From JAAUTS01 sp034440395 (GTDB lineage: Bacteria; Verrucomicrobiota; Verrucomicrobiia; Methylacidiphilales; JAAUTS01): a stretch of DNA of 64,000 bases. Position numbers and translations under genes: made by a program. Under the pieces are notes generated by a model that made no database searches, was not told the DNA's origin, and worked only from the letters and a program-made list of their open reading frames with translations. Below are positions 9,257 through 17,526 of the stretch, one piece after another (position 1 is the stretch's first letter; every line of letters starts with the position of its first letter). The DNA is taken from the NCBI GenBank assembly GCA_034440395.1, contig JAWXBW010000064.1, positions 1-64,000 of the forward strand. Reading direction: 5' to 3'.

Positions 9257-9769
9257 ATGAAAAATTTAAGAAAAATATTTAGTACTAGATTTAAAAGAGG
9301 CACTGCTCTTGTTGAGTTTGCTCTGGCTTTCCCCATCTTTATCTTTTCACTTTTTTTCTTGATCGATCTCTGTCGTTACTACTTTATTCAGCAGACATTT
9401 TCTCACCAAATACGTCAGACTTTACGCACCGCCATCATTTTTGATTCAGACAATCCAGGCGCCGAAATAGTGGCGGGAACACCTAATACGCGTTCTGCTA
9501 TCATTGAGAAAGTAATAGAAGACTCAAATTTGCTGAACTTTGACTTAGATGTTAAGTTTGTTGCCACTCCAGCCACGGTAGCAACGCCAACCACAGGTAA
9601 AAATGTTTTAGTCACCGTAAGTCCCGCCGATGGAGGAAAGAAAGACGAACTGCTAACCATCCAAATGGAATATGTGGATTTTAAATTCCTAACGCCATTT
9701 GTTGGCAGTTTAGGGTCACAAATTTTCCCCTTGAAAGCCAGCCTTGCCTTTGCGATTGAGAATATATGA
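9257..9769 (+). CDS. TadE-like minor pilin / pseudopilin
   Basis: A 170-residue protein with a short basic N-terminus, then GTALVEFALAFPIF leading into a single hydrophobic segment, the hallmark of TadE-type pseudopilins of the tight-adherence (Tad/Flp) pilus. The conserved Glu follows the processing region as in type IV prepilins. The rest is predicted to be periplasmic or extracellular. ATG 9257 is chosen over a TTG at 9179 because the longer version adds 26 basic residues ahead of the conserved region and overlaps a candidate promoter. It overlaps the next gene by four bases, indicating translational coupling. Confidence 0.8.
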   Translation: MKNLRKIFSTRFKRGTALVEFALAFPIFIFSLFFLIDLCRYYFIQQTFSHQIRQTLRTAIIFDSDNPGAEIVAGTPNTRSAIIEKVIEDSNLLNFDLDVKFVATPATVATPTTGKNVLVTVSPADGGKKDELLTIQMEYVDFKFLTPFVGSLGSQIFPLKASLAFAIENI

Positions 9770-10437
9770 AGCGCAAGTCTAATAATAAAGGTCAATCCAT
9801 GGTAGAGTTGGCTCTCTCCCTGACGTTCTTGTTTATCATGACCTTAGGCGTTATTGATTTTGCGCGTATTTTCTCTACGTATCAGCGCATGGTTTCAGTT
9901 GGTCGAGAAAGTGGACGTCTTTTTGTTAAGAGCAATATTAACACGGCCACAACTAATACGACTGTTTTAAGGGATGGTCCCGAAGGTGTTAAAATCAAAG
10001 TTTACGACGTAATTGTTAATACGATGAAGCCAGATAAACTTGATAGAGAAGGTTCCGTTATTATCTCGGTGCTACGTCGGGTCGATAATGTGTTGCTCGC
10101 CACTGCTAGTGACACTCTTTTGCAAAGAGAAACGGCAGAGTCCGATGATCAGCTGCAGCTTGTCCACCGTTTTATCTTCGATTCCACTCCAGCTACTGGA
10201 TTTACGCAAAGCAAGATTAACCAAGTGATGGATGGCACTAAAATTATCGTTTCTGGGCCATCGGGTCCTACCCTCACTCCAGTAGTTACGACTCCTGTGA
10301 TCAGTGTAAACACAGTACGCTTAGGTGAAGAATTAATTGTAGTTGAAATGTATTATAAGAACGACATGATTACGGGTATCGATAATTTATTTTCTGCCTT
10401 AGCCATAGACCGACTCTACGACCGCACCATTTTTTAA
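9766..10437 (+). CDS. TadE/TadG-like pseudopilin
   Basis: A 223-residue protein beginning KRKSNNKGQSMVELAL and followed by one hydrophobic helix; the GQSMVELAL motif matches the TadE/TadG prepilin-like N-terminus (pfam TadE). The remaining roughly 190 residues contain no cysteine cluster and no recognised domain. It starts within the last codons of the preceding gene (ATGA overlap) and is followed after 15 bases by the TadG-like gene, so the three genes form an operon. None of the Tad motor or secretin genes are nearby. Confidence 0.78.
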   Translation: MKRKSNNKGQSMVELALSLTFLFIMTLGVIDFARIFSTYQRMVSVGRESGRLFVKSNINTATTNTTVLRDGPEGVKIKVYDVIVNTMKPDKLDREGSVIISVLRRVDNVLLATASDTLLQRETAESDDQLQLVHRFIFDSTPATGFTQSKINQVMDGTKIIVSGPSGPTLTPVVTTPVISVNTVRLGEELIVVEMYYKNDMITGIDNLFSALAIDRLYDRTIF

Positions 10438-10452
10438 CCTCTATTCAAGTCT

Positions 10453-13400
10453 ATGAAACATTACCTGCCCACTACTAAAAGTCGTTCAAAGGGACAGATC
10501 TTAGTTCTCTTTGCTCTTAGCTTAGTAGTGATATTAGGTTTTGCTGCGTTGGGCATTGATGCAGGCGGAGCCTACATTACAAAGACCAAGTTAGCTCGCG
10601 CCAATGATGCGGCCGCCTTGCGTGTGGTTAATAATTTTACAGGTGGTCGAGATATAGCGGATGCAGCAGGCCGCCAAAAATATCGTAGAGACATGGCTTT
10701 TAATGTCTTCCGAGCTAATATACGTACGTTTAATGATGGTAACCCAGCATTGGAAACTGACTGGACGTCGATTCCGGGCGTTGCGGCATCGGCTGGACCT
10801 CCCCCCGTTTCAGCCGCTGCTGCTTACTGGGTATTTTCTAAGACCTTTCCTGCAGGCCACCGTAGAGCTGGCGAGATTGACGAGTTTATTATTAAAGAAG
10901 ACTCTCAGGCCTCCTCTTCTTCCTCTGCTGCTTTAAAAATCATGGAAGTCGAGATTTCGAGTAAAACATCATACCCTACCTATTTCGCTCGTGCATTTGG
11001 TCCTTTAGTGGGTGCAGGTGGTGGCTTTAACAATGTTGCTATGTCTGAAGCCGCTAAGGCGGCTAAGTATCCCACACTTAACGCTGTTATTATTGACCAA
11101 TCGGGTTCCATGCTGCTCAATGGCGGAGCAGCGGTTATGGCAGATGCAGTAGAGGCTTTCGCTAAAGCTTTTGATGAAACCAGTGATCCTTTGATCGTTA
11201 TTTCATTTTCTTCTACGTACGATATCATCTGGCCTGGCATAAATGAAACTACAGGTAGATTTATTAACATTAATGCTTGTTACGGATTAAATACCTACAA
11301 CGGTGCTGGAGTAGCCGCTGGCAAGACAAAAATCTACGATGCAGTAAATGCTGTCGCCTACGGTGGGGCGACAAACGCCGCTATCGGTCTTCGCGAAGCG
11401 GTTTACCAAGTCGATAACGCTATAGCTGACTTTAAAATAGCTAACCCTACACTGGCAAATAAGCTTAAGGTCAACTATATATTCATGACGGACGGGAAGT
11501 TTAATGCCTTACCTGCCTACGTGCGTGGACGCGGTTTCGGTATGAATTGGAATCCACCTGCTACATTCGGAAATTCTACTATTCCATCTGGTACGATGGG
11601 TCAGGATTTTGGCATCAGCGGATTTCCCCCTTGGCACTTAAGACGGCCTGTCTTCGGTGGTGGCACTAACTTAACCGCCGATCCTGCTGGATTCTACAAA
11701 GATAAGAACTCTGTCCAAACATCTTTTAAATACTGGGAAAGTGGTAATGTCTCGGCTACACCATCCAGCACCGTTATCTTGGCTGATAAGTTTGCGAATA
11801 GTGGTTTTAATCCAGCATTTACGGGTTGCATAAACGCGGCAGTAGGAGATCAAGATACTAGTCCATTTGCCTCGTGGATGGGTGAGTTTATGGGCGGTGA
11901 AGGCGGTGCTGGTTTAGGGGTTGTTGGCGGTGCTACAGGCGGCACAGCGCGTTGGGCTGTAAATGATGCTTTAGGCACTATGGGAGCTAAAAATTCATGG
12001 AATGATACCAATCTAAAAAATGCCCCTACCAATGCTATTCCTAACTCGACCGTCGTTTTTCCTTATAACGTCGCTATTTCTAGCTTACCAGATCCACCAA
12101 ATATAGCGACAAGTTGGCCCGTAAATTTTGATATTTCAGGTGCCACTATTGATTCCATCACCGGCACTTCCATCGTCCCTCCCAAAATACGAGACGATGC
12201 AGCGATTTTGGACACACAATTTATTAATGTTATGCGTTTTTGTTATGATCCACGCAACTGGGAAATATGGAAGACGGACGGCGCTGCCGTGTCCGCCATT
12301 TTTGATTATGGTGGCAGCGAACCGTATAGCCCTCTGATTTCTAGGCCTAGGATTATGGTCATGCCACAACTACTTTTAAAGGATGATCCCATACCTTCGT
12401 CTGCAAACGACATTCTTGCCGTTGGTGCGGGTACGAACACCGAACAGCGCAAACGCTTCAACTACCGTCCGGGTGCTCGGGCTTTTGCTAATCATTATAA
12501 TTCTTTTAGTTACGACAATCGAACCACTATCGGCGCGGCAACCAGTTATGACGATCATTTGCTTGGCGTTGGGAAGGCTGCTCATAACTATAGCAATCGA
12601 GCCACTTCTACCTTAAAAATAAAAGATTTTTATCCTAACTTCTCGGTTGGTGGTAATGCCGACCAATTTCCGCCAACGCGTTACCAACCGAAAAAATGGG
12701 TCAGAGTAGGCGCCTACTCTCAGTTTGATATACACACACCTGCGCAAGCAGCAAATAGTACTCAGGTCGGTCAAGGGACTAATTTTGACTATGAATACTC
12801 CTCTGGCGTCAGTTCTCCCCCTTCACCTCAATTGCCTCTTCTTGAAGCAATTAAGGCGGCTTCCACTTCGCCTTATGATACAACTTTAAACCGGACGGAC
12901 ATAGAGGAATGGGACCGAGTTCAAAATGCTGCTGACTATTATGTAGACACTTATGAGCCTCAAAAAATTAGTGCCGCAAAGAAATACATGTTGGCAGGTT
13001 TTTCTCTACCTCGTTTGCGTGTAGCACCTCTCATACTGGGAGACGGAATTATTCCTACGGCAACCCCGCGCCCTACTAGAACACCTACGGTAACACCTAT
13101 CCCAACATCTACTCCAGCACCTACGGCAACACCCATCCCAACTGCTACACCTCAGCCCACGCCTACGCCCACAGCTACACCAACTACCACGCCAACTCCC
13201 ACGCGAACACCAACCATCACGCCAACACCGACACGCACACCGACCCGAACTCCCACACGTACACCGACTATCACACCAACACCAACGCGCACGCCGACAC
13301 CGACTATTACGCCAACGCCGACACGTACACCGACTATTACGCCAACCCCAACGCGTACGCCGACACCGACTATTACACCAACGCCCACACGTACGCCTAC

Positions 13401-14292
13401 ACCGACCATTACGCCAACGCCCACACGTACACCCACTATTACACCCACGCCAACGCGGACACCAACGCGGACACCAACGCCGACACGTACGCCGACACGT
13501 ACGCCGACTATTACACCTACTCCCACACGTACGCCTACACCGACCATTACGCCAACGCCGACACGCACACCCACTATTACACCCACGCCGACATCTACAC
13601 CCACTCCAACTCCAACAAGTACACCGACTATAACACCAACGCCGACCCGCACTCCGACAATAACCCCAACACCAACTCCCACAATCACTCCTACCCCAAC
13701 ACCAACTCGCACACCGACCCGGACGCCAACGCCGACGCCGACAATTACGCCTACACCGACACGGACTCCGACTAGAACCCCTACTCCAACGCCAACATCC
13801 ACGCCAACGCCAACGCCAACACGCACACCAACTCCGACCCCGACGATAACGCCTACCCCCACACCCGCTGGGACAGAGCAAGTAGCAGTCGTTCCTATTT
13901 TTGATGATTATGTAGGCTGGTCGCAGCTCTACTCTTATAAGCAGGGAAGATGGTTGTATTACAATTTCAACCCTGAAAATAATGCGACCAAAAGAAGCCA
14001 AAATGATGCAGTTGATGCTGCTATTAAAGAAGAAGCTCGTTGGTTAGTGGCTGCCCAAGCCTCATTTGCGCGGCATGCTCACGAAGCCACCATTTATTGT
14101 GTAGGTTTATCTTCCAGCGAATCAAACATCGATTCAGAAATTTTAAAACAGTTAGCTAATGCCAAAGATGAGACCACCCCTTTTGACTCAACCCAAAAAC
14201 TAGGAGCTTACTATTTTGCGCCCAATGCTGCTGCTGTCACAACGGCCTTTGAAGCTATTGCACGTAAGGCGGGTGCGGTCTTAACGAAGTAA
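10453..14292 (+). CDS. TadG-like protein with interrupted von Willebrand A domain and Pro/Thr repeat
   Basis: A 1279-residue surface protein. The N-terminus (SKGQILVLFALSLVVILG, then a TM helix and DAGGAYITKTKLARANDAAAL) is the TadG/Flp-associated domain. A von Willebrand A fold begins at about residue 205 with the metal-site motif DQSGS (214-218) and continues to FMTDGK (about 343-348). The last strand and helix of that fold (TIYCVGLSS, then YYFAPNAAAVTTAFEAIA) appear only at about 1212-1272. Between them lie about 850 residues, including a Gly/Pro/Asn-rich part and a 270-residue Thr-Pro repeat (about 869-1138). This resembles a calcium-dependent adhesin or pilus-tip component; that function is inferred. 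It is followed by a strong hairpin terminator. Confidence 0.8.
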   Translation: MKHYLPTTKSRSKGQILVLFALSLVVILGFAALGIDAGGAYITKTKLARANDAAALRVVNNFTGGRDIADAAGRQKYRRDMAFNVFRANIRTFNDGNPALETDWTSIPGVAASAGPPPVSAAAAYWVFSKTFPAGHRRAGEIDEFIIKEDSQASSSSSAALKIMEVEISSKTSYPTYFARAFGPLVGAGGGFNNVAMSEAAKAAKYPTLNAVIIDQSGSMLLNGGAAVMADAVEAFAKAFDETSDPLIVISFSSTYDIIWPGINETTGRFININACYGLNTYNGAGVAAGKTKIYDAVNAVAYGGATNAAIGLREAVYQVDNAIADFKIANPTLANKLKVNYIFMTDGKFNALPAYVRGRGFGMNWNPPATFGNSTIPSGTMGQDFGISGFPPWHLRRPVFGGGTNLTADPAGFYKDKNSVQTSFKYWESGNVSATPSSTVILADKFANSGFNPAFTGCINAAVGDQDTSPFASWMGEFMGGEGGAGLGVVGGATGGTARWAVNDALGTMGAKNSWNDTNLKNAPTNAIPNSTVVFPYNVAISSLPDPPNIATSWPVNFDISGATIDSITGTSIVPPKIRDDAAILDTQFINVMRFCYDPRNWEIWKTDGAAVSAIFDYGGSEPYSPLISRPRIMVMPQLLLKDDPIPSSANDILAVGAGTNTEQRKRFNYRPGARAFANHYNSFSYDNRTTIGAATSYDDHLLGVGKAAHNYSNRATSTLKIKDFYPNFSVGGNADQFPPTRYQPKKWVRVGAYSQFDIHTPAQAANSTQVGQGTNFDYEYSSGVSSPPSPQLPLLEAIKAASTSPYDTTLNRTDIEEWDRVQNAADYYVDTYEPQKISAAKKYMLAGFSLPRLRVAPLILGDGIIPTATPRPTRTPTVTPIPTSTPAPTATPIPTATPQPTPTPTATPTTTPTPTRTPTITPTPTRTPTRTPTRTPTITPTPTRTPTPTITPTPTRTPTITPTPTRTPTPTITPTPTRTPTPTITPTPTRTPTITPTPTRTPTRTPTPTRTPTRTPTITPTPTRTPTPTITPTPTRTPTITPTPTSTPTPTPTSTPTITPTPTRTPTITPTPTPTITPTPTPTRTPTRTPTPTPTITPTPTRTPTRTPTPTPTSTPTPTPTRTPTPTPTITPTPTPAGTEQVAVVPIFDDYVGWSQLYSYKQGRWLYYNFNPENNATKRSQNDAVDAAIKEEARWLVAAQASFARHAHEATIYCVGLSSSESNIDSEILKQLANAKDETTPFDSTQKLGAYYFAPNAAAVTTAFEAIARKAGAVLTK
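13060..13866 (+). repeat. Tandem degenerate repeat encoding Thr-Pro-rich region
   Basis: About 800 bases of degenerate short-period repeat (units such as ACNCCNACN) encode alternating Thr and Pro with regularly placed Arg or Ile: TPTRTPT and TPTITPT blocks. The spacing of Arg and Ile gives a higher-order period of roughly 8-14 residues. Synonymous positions vary, so it is not a recent perfect duplication. It is a candidate extended, possibly O-glycosylated stalk. Open frames on the opposite strand here (Gly-Val repeats) are a by-product of the composition. Confidence 0.9.
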
Positions 14293-14319
14293 GTAATTTG
14301 CTTAGATTAGGTTTTAGTT

Positions 14320-14351
14320 GAAGGCTGGGCTTGTTTCCCAGCCTTCTTGCT
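14320..14351 (+). terminator. Hairpin terminator after the tad-like operon
   Basis: GAAGGCTGGG and CCCAGCCTTC form a perfect 10-bp stem around the loop CTTGTTT, 28 bases after the stop at 14292. The T-tract is weak (TTGCTGT), so it may be a stabilising hairpin as well as a terminator. It also argues that the next gene starts at ATG 14377, not at a TTG at 14347 that overlaps the hairpin. Confidence 0.7.
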
Positions 14352-14376
14352 GTCAAGTTCTCAGAATTTTTTAATT

Positions 14377-14760
14377 ATGTCTGTTTATTCCGTTCATTCC
14401 CCTCGTGGTCAAGTTTGCCAACAGTGTCATTTCTCTAATTCTCTATTCTTTCGTATGAAAGGGTTGCTTGGCCGCACAAGTCTTGTCCCATTAGAAGGTC
14501 TATGGTTGAAACCTTGTAATAGTATCCACATGTTTTTTATGAGGTTTTCCATTGATGCTTTGTTTTTAGATAAGCAACAATGTATTGTGAAAGTTTATCA
14601 CTCCCTCCCTCCTTGGGCCATCAGCTCCCTGATTTTTAGAGCAGAATCTGTTTTAGAACTAGCCGCAGGCCGAGCTAATGAGTTAGGTCTCCAGATTGGT
14701 GATCAACTTGTTTTTACGGATACCTCGGATTCCCTTTTGGAGAAAAGTTCTCATGACTAA
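14377..14760 (+). CDS. DUF192 family protein
   Basis: A 127-residue protein of the DUF192 (COG1430) family: MKGLLGRTSLVPLEGLWLKPCNSIHMFFM matches the family's 'mmGLmgr...gm.i.pc.sIHtffM' pattern in outline, followed by IDALFLDKQ and the ending ELGLQIGDQL. No signal peptide is seen, although many family members are exported. The function of the family is not established. A nearby CxxC (QVCQQCHF) at the N-terminus might bind metal. The ATG at 14377 lies after the terminator hairpin. Its last eight bases overlap the start of the HAD-UbiA gene. Confidence 0.8.
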   Translation: MSVYSVHSPRGQVCQQCHFSNSLFFRMKGLLGRTSLVPLEGLWLKPCNSIHMFFMRFSIDALFLDKQQCIVKVYHSLPPWAISSLIFRAESVLELAAGRANELGLQIGDQLVFTDTSDSLLEKSSHD

Positions 14761-16195
14761 GAAGTCTTCTCTTCTTGTAGTTGATCTAGACGGAACCTTA
14801 CTCAAGTCAGATCTTTTGTGGGAATGCCTGCTCAGGTTTTTAATCCCGAAAGGATGGCGCATCATACAAGTCCTAGCATGGATTTTTCAAGGAGGGCCGA
14901 GTTTACTTAAAGCCCAACTTGCTCACCATGTAAAGCTAGACGCTAGTACTTTGCCTTGGAATGAGAGCGTTGTTCTCTTCTGTGAAAAGTGGGTGAGGGA
15001 AGGCGGCAGGGTAGTTATCGCTACCGCTTCTAATCAAGAACTTACCCAGAAAATTACCCAGCATTTCAGCTTCGTTTCTGTGGTGATCGGAAGCACGTCC
15101 ACTTGGAACGGTAAAGGAGACCAAAAAGCTCTGCGTTTAGTCGAGACTTATGGTGTTTCAGGATTCGACTACATGGCAGATAGTTCAGCGGATATTCCTG
15201 TCTGGAAAGTTTCGCAGCAAGCATGGTTTGTCGGTAGTAAGATGAAGCATCGTAGCTTACAACGATCGTGTGCAGCGGAACTACATCATCTAGCTGAATC
15301 AGATCAATCGTTGCACATGGGATTTTTAAAAGCGATTCGACCCCATCAATGGTTGAAGAATGTTTTAGTTTTCGTTCCTTTGATTGCAGCACATCGCTGG
15401 AGCGAGATCATGGTTTGGCAACAAACACTACCAGCTTTCTTTTCCCTTTGCTGCATGGCTTCCGCCTCATACCTATGGAATGACATGGCAGATATTGAGG
15501 CAGATAGACGCCATCCGGCGAAAAAACATCGCCCCATTGCTAGCGGTTCACAAGGGATACCAGTGGCCGTTTTGTCAATGTTCGGGTTATTTAGCCTAGG
15601 TATCTTAGCGGCATGGTCAGCAGGATTAATTGTAGTGCTAGCAAGCTTGGCCTATTTTTTCCTGTCCCTCATCTATACGATAAAAATTAAAACAATTCCC
15701 GTTTTTGATGTCCTCTTTCTTTCGGGCTTATATACTTATCGTATGGTGTTAGGCGGCCTAGCTGCCAGCGTCATGATCTCCCCTTGGTTGCTGGCTTTTT
15801 CTACGGCCTTTTTTCTGGGGCTAGCTTTTCTCAAGAGGTATGTGGAATTAAGTGGATCAGATCCCAAGGAAGCTAACGAGTTGTTTTCGCGCCGGGGCTA
15901 CGTGCAAGGAGATAGTTTATTTATCTTAATTGCAGGACTCTGTTCCAGTTTTTTTTCGATCGTCGTTTTAGCACTCTACCTTGACAGCTCTGCCAGTAAG
16001 GTTCTATATCAAAGCCCTGAACGATTATGGGGTATTGCGCTGGCTTTACTGGCTTGGAATCTTTACGTCTGGTTCTTAGCCCTTAGAAAAAAAATGTGTG
16101 AAGATCCCGTCTGGTTTGCCGCCAGAGATCCTGTGACTTACGGCCTAGCTTTCCTTAGCCTTCTTTCCATCGCCTTATCCGGCCCACGTGCATGA
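14753..16195 (+). CDS. HAD phosphatase-UbiA prenyltransferase fusion (DPPR synthase-like)
   Basis: A 480-residue fusion. Residues 1 to about 190 are a HAD domain: motif I VVDLDGTLL, motif II VIATAS, a Lys in NGKGDQK and motif IV ADSSAD. Residues about 195-480 are a polytopic UbiA-family prenyltransferase with the first Asp motif NDMADIEADRRHP followed by RPIASG, as in mycobacterial decaprenyl-phosphate phosphoribosyltransferase (Rv3806c), which couples PRPP to decaprenyl phosphate. I infer that this enzyme makes polyprenyl-phosphoryl-5-phosphoribose, and that the HAD domain may remove the 5-phosphate, a job done by a separate enzyme in mycobacteria. DprE1- and DprE2-like genes follow immediately. 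The start is ATG 14753, overlapping DUF192. Confidence 0.82.
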   Translation: MTKKSSLLVVDLDGTLLKSDLLWECLLRFLIPKGWRIIQVLAWIFQGGPSLLKAQLAHHVKLDASTLPWNESVVLFCEKWVREGGRVVIATASNQELTQKITQHFSFVSVVIGSTSTWNGKGDQKALRLVETYGVSGFDYMADSSADIPVWKVSQQAWFVGSKMKHRSLQRSCAAELHHLAESDQSLHMGFLKAIRPHQWLKNVLVFVPLIAAHRWSEIMVWQQTLPAFFSLCCMASASYLWNDMADIEADRRHPAKKHRPIASGSQGIPVAVLSMFGLFSLGILAAWSAGLIVVLASLAYFFLSLIYTIKIKTIPVFDVLFLSGLYTYRMVLGGLAASVMISPWLLAFSTAFFLGLAFLKRYVELSGSDPKEANELFSRRGYVQGDSLFILIAGLCSSFFSIVVLALYLDSSASKVLYQSPERLWGIALALLAWNLYVWFLALRKKMCEDPVWFAARDPVTYGLAFLSLLSIALSGPRA

Positions 16196-17505
16196 GTGGA
16201 GTTAATAAAACTCTAAGTTCGTGGGGAGGAAACCAAAGCGTAGGCTCGAAGGTTTACCGCACTTCTTGGAGAAGTGAGCCCTTACCGAAGGTTTCTACGA
16301 AGCTACTGGCTTATGGCATGGGGCGCAGTTACGGCGACTCGTGTCTTTTAAATAACGGGACTTTCATCGAAACGCATGATCTGAATCATTTTATTTCTTT
16401 TGATTCATCTCGTGGTCTCATAAGGGTCGAGGCCGGCTGTACAATGGCTGCATTGTTGCGTTTCTGTGTTCCGCACGGGTGGTTTGCGCCCGTCACGCCA
16501 GGGACTAAGTTTGTCACCTTAGGCGGATGTTTGGCCAATGACATCCACGGGAAAAATCATCACAATGCAGGAAGCTTCGGCTGTTTTGTACCACGTTTCG
16601 GATTAAGGCGTTCAGACGGTTCAGAGCTAGAGTGTAGCCCTGATCGTAACCCTGAGCTGTTTTGTGCGACTATTGGCGGGCTAGGTTTGACTGGGTTAAT
16701 CCTGTGGTTAGAACTTCAACTTAAACCTATTCGCAGCCCGCTGATTTCACAGACGAAAACGTTGTTATCAGGATTAGACTCTTTCTTTGAACATGCGGAA
16801 AAAGAAGAAGCTGAATTTGAATATTCCGTAGCGTGGTTAGACGTCACGCACAAGGGCAAACCGCGCGGTGTCTTTCTCGCAGGCAATCACGCAAAGCAAG
16901 CATCCGCTCTTGAGCACACCTTACCTGTCCCTCTTCTTTCCTTACCCTTTCAGTTACCCGATGCGGCCTTGTCTGGTTGGTCTATCGGGTTAATGAATAG
17001 CGGCTATTATTTATCAAACGTCTTCAGTCCGAAGCGTAATGAACTGTTTTACGATTCTTTTTTTTATCCTCTTGATTCCGTAGCTCACTGGAACAGAGCG
17101 TATGGGGCGAAAGGGTTGAGACAGTATCAATTTGTTGTGCCCCGCCAGAATGGGTTGGACGTTTTAGCCGAAGTTTTGGACAAGGTGCAGGTCGCTCGGC
17201 AATCGTCATTCCTCACCGTTGTTAAACTATTTGGAAATAGGCGCTCCCCTGGGATACTGTCCTTTCCGAGAGCAGGCGTCACCGTTTGTTTTGATTTCCC
17301 TAACTTGGGTGCTGCCACGGAACGGCTACTTGATGATCTCGACACCACCGTCTTCTCCTGTGGCGGAGCTCTTTATCCAGCCAAAGACTGTCGCATGAGT
17401 CCAGACGCCTTCGAGCGTTCCTTTCCTAAACACAAAGAGTTTAAAAAATGGATCGACCCAGCCTTTGCTTCAACTTTTTCTCAACGCATAGGTTTAACAT
17501 CTTAA
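16192..17505 (+). CDS. dprE1: Decaprenylphosphoryl-ribose 2'-oxidase-like flavoprotein (DprE1-like)
   Basis: A 437-residue FAD-linked oxidase of the vanillyl-alcohol-oxidase fold. GMGRSYGDS and PGTKFVTLGGCLANDIHGK, followed by NHHNAGSFG, closely match mycobacterial DprE1. Cys366 (TVCFDFP) and Lys398 (YPAKDCR) are spaced 32 apart and align with Cys387 and Lys418 of the M. tuberculosis enzyme, the benzothiazinone-target cysteine and the active-site lysine. The enzyme would oxidise the ribose 2'-OH of a polyprenyl-phosphoryl ribose. It overlaps the upstream UbiA fusion by four bases and precedes the DprE2-like gene by 21, so the pathway is in one operon. Lipid chain length is unknown. Confidence 0.85.
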   Translation: MSGVNKTLSSWGGNQSVGSKVYRTSWRSEPLPKVSTKLLAYGMGRSYGDSCLLNNGTFIETHDLNHFISFDSSRGLIRVEAGCTMAALLRFCVPHGWFAPVTPGTKFVTLGGCLANDIHGKNHHNAGSFGCFVPRFGLRRSDGSELECSPDRNPELFCATIGGLGLTGLILWLELQLKPIRSPLISQTKTLLSGLDSFFEHAEKEEAEFEYSVAWLDVTHKGKPRGVFLAGNHAKQASALEHTLPVPLLSLPFQLPDAALSGWSIGLMNSGYYLSNVFSPKRNELFYDSFFYPLDSVAHWNRAYGAKGLRQYQFVVPRQNGLDVLAEVLDKVQVARQSSFLTVVKLFGNRRSPGILSFPRAGVTVCFDFPNLGAATERLLDDLDTTVFSCGGALYPAKDCRMSPDAFERSFPKHKEFKKWIDPAFASTFSQRIGLTS

Positions 17506-17526
17506 CGCCATTTGTAGGTAAAGATC

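Noticed and set aside
13060..13866. Short tandem repeats considered as a CRISPR array
   Set aside because: Units are a few bases long, degenerate and inside a continuous reading frame; there are no spacers.
13006..14001. Long open frames on the minus strand (Gly-Val repeats and Cys/Arg-rich frame) opposite the TadG-like gene
   Set aside because: They arise from the low-complexity Thr-Pro coding repeat on the plus strand and have no independent start context.
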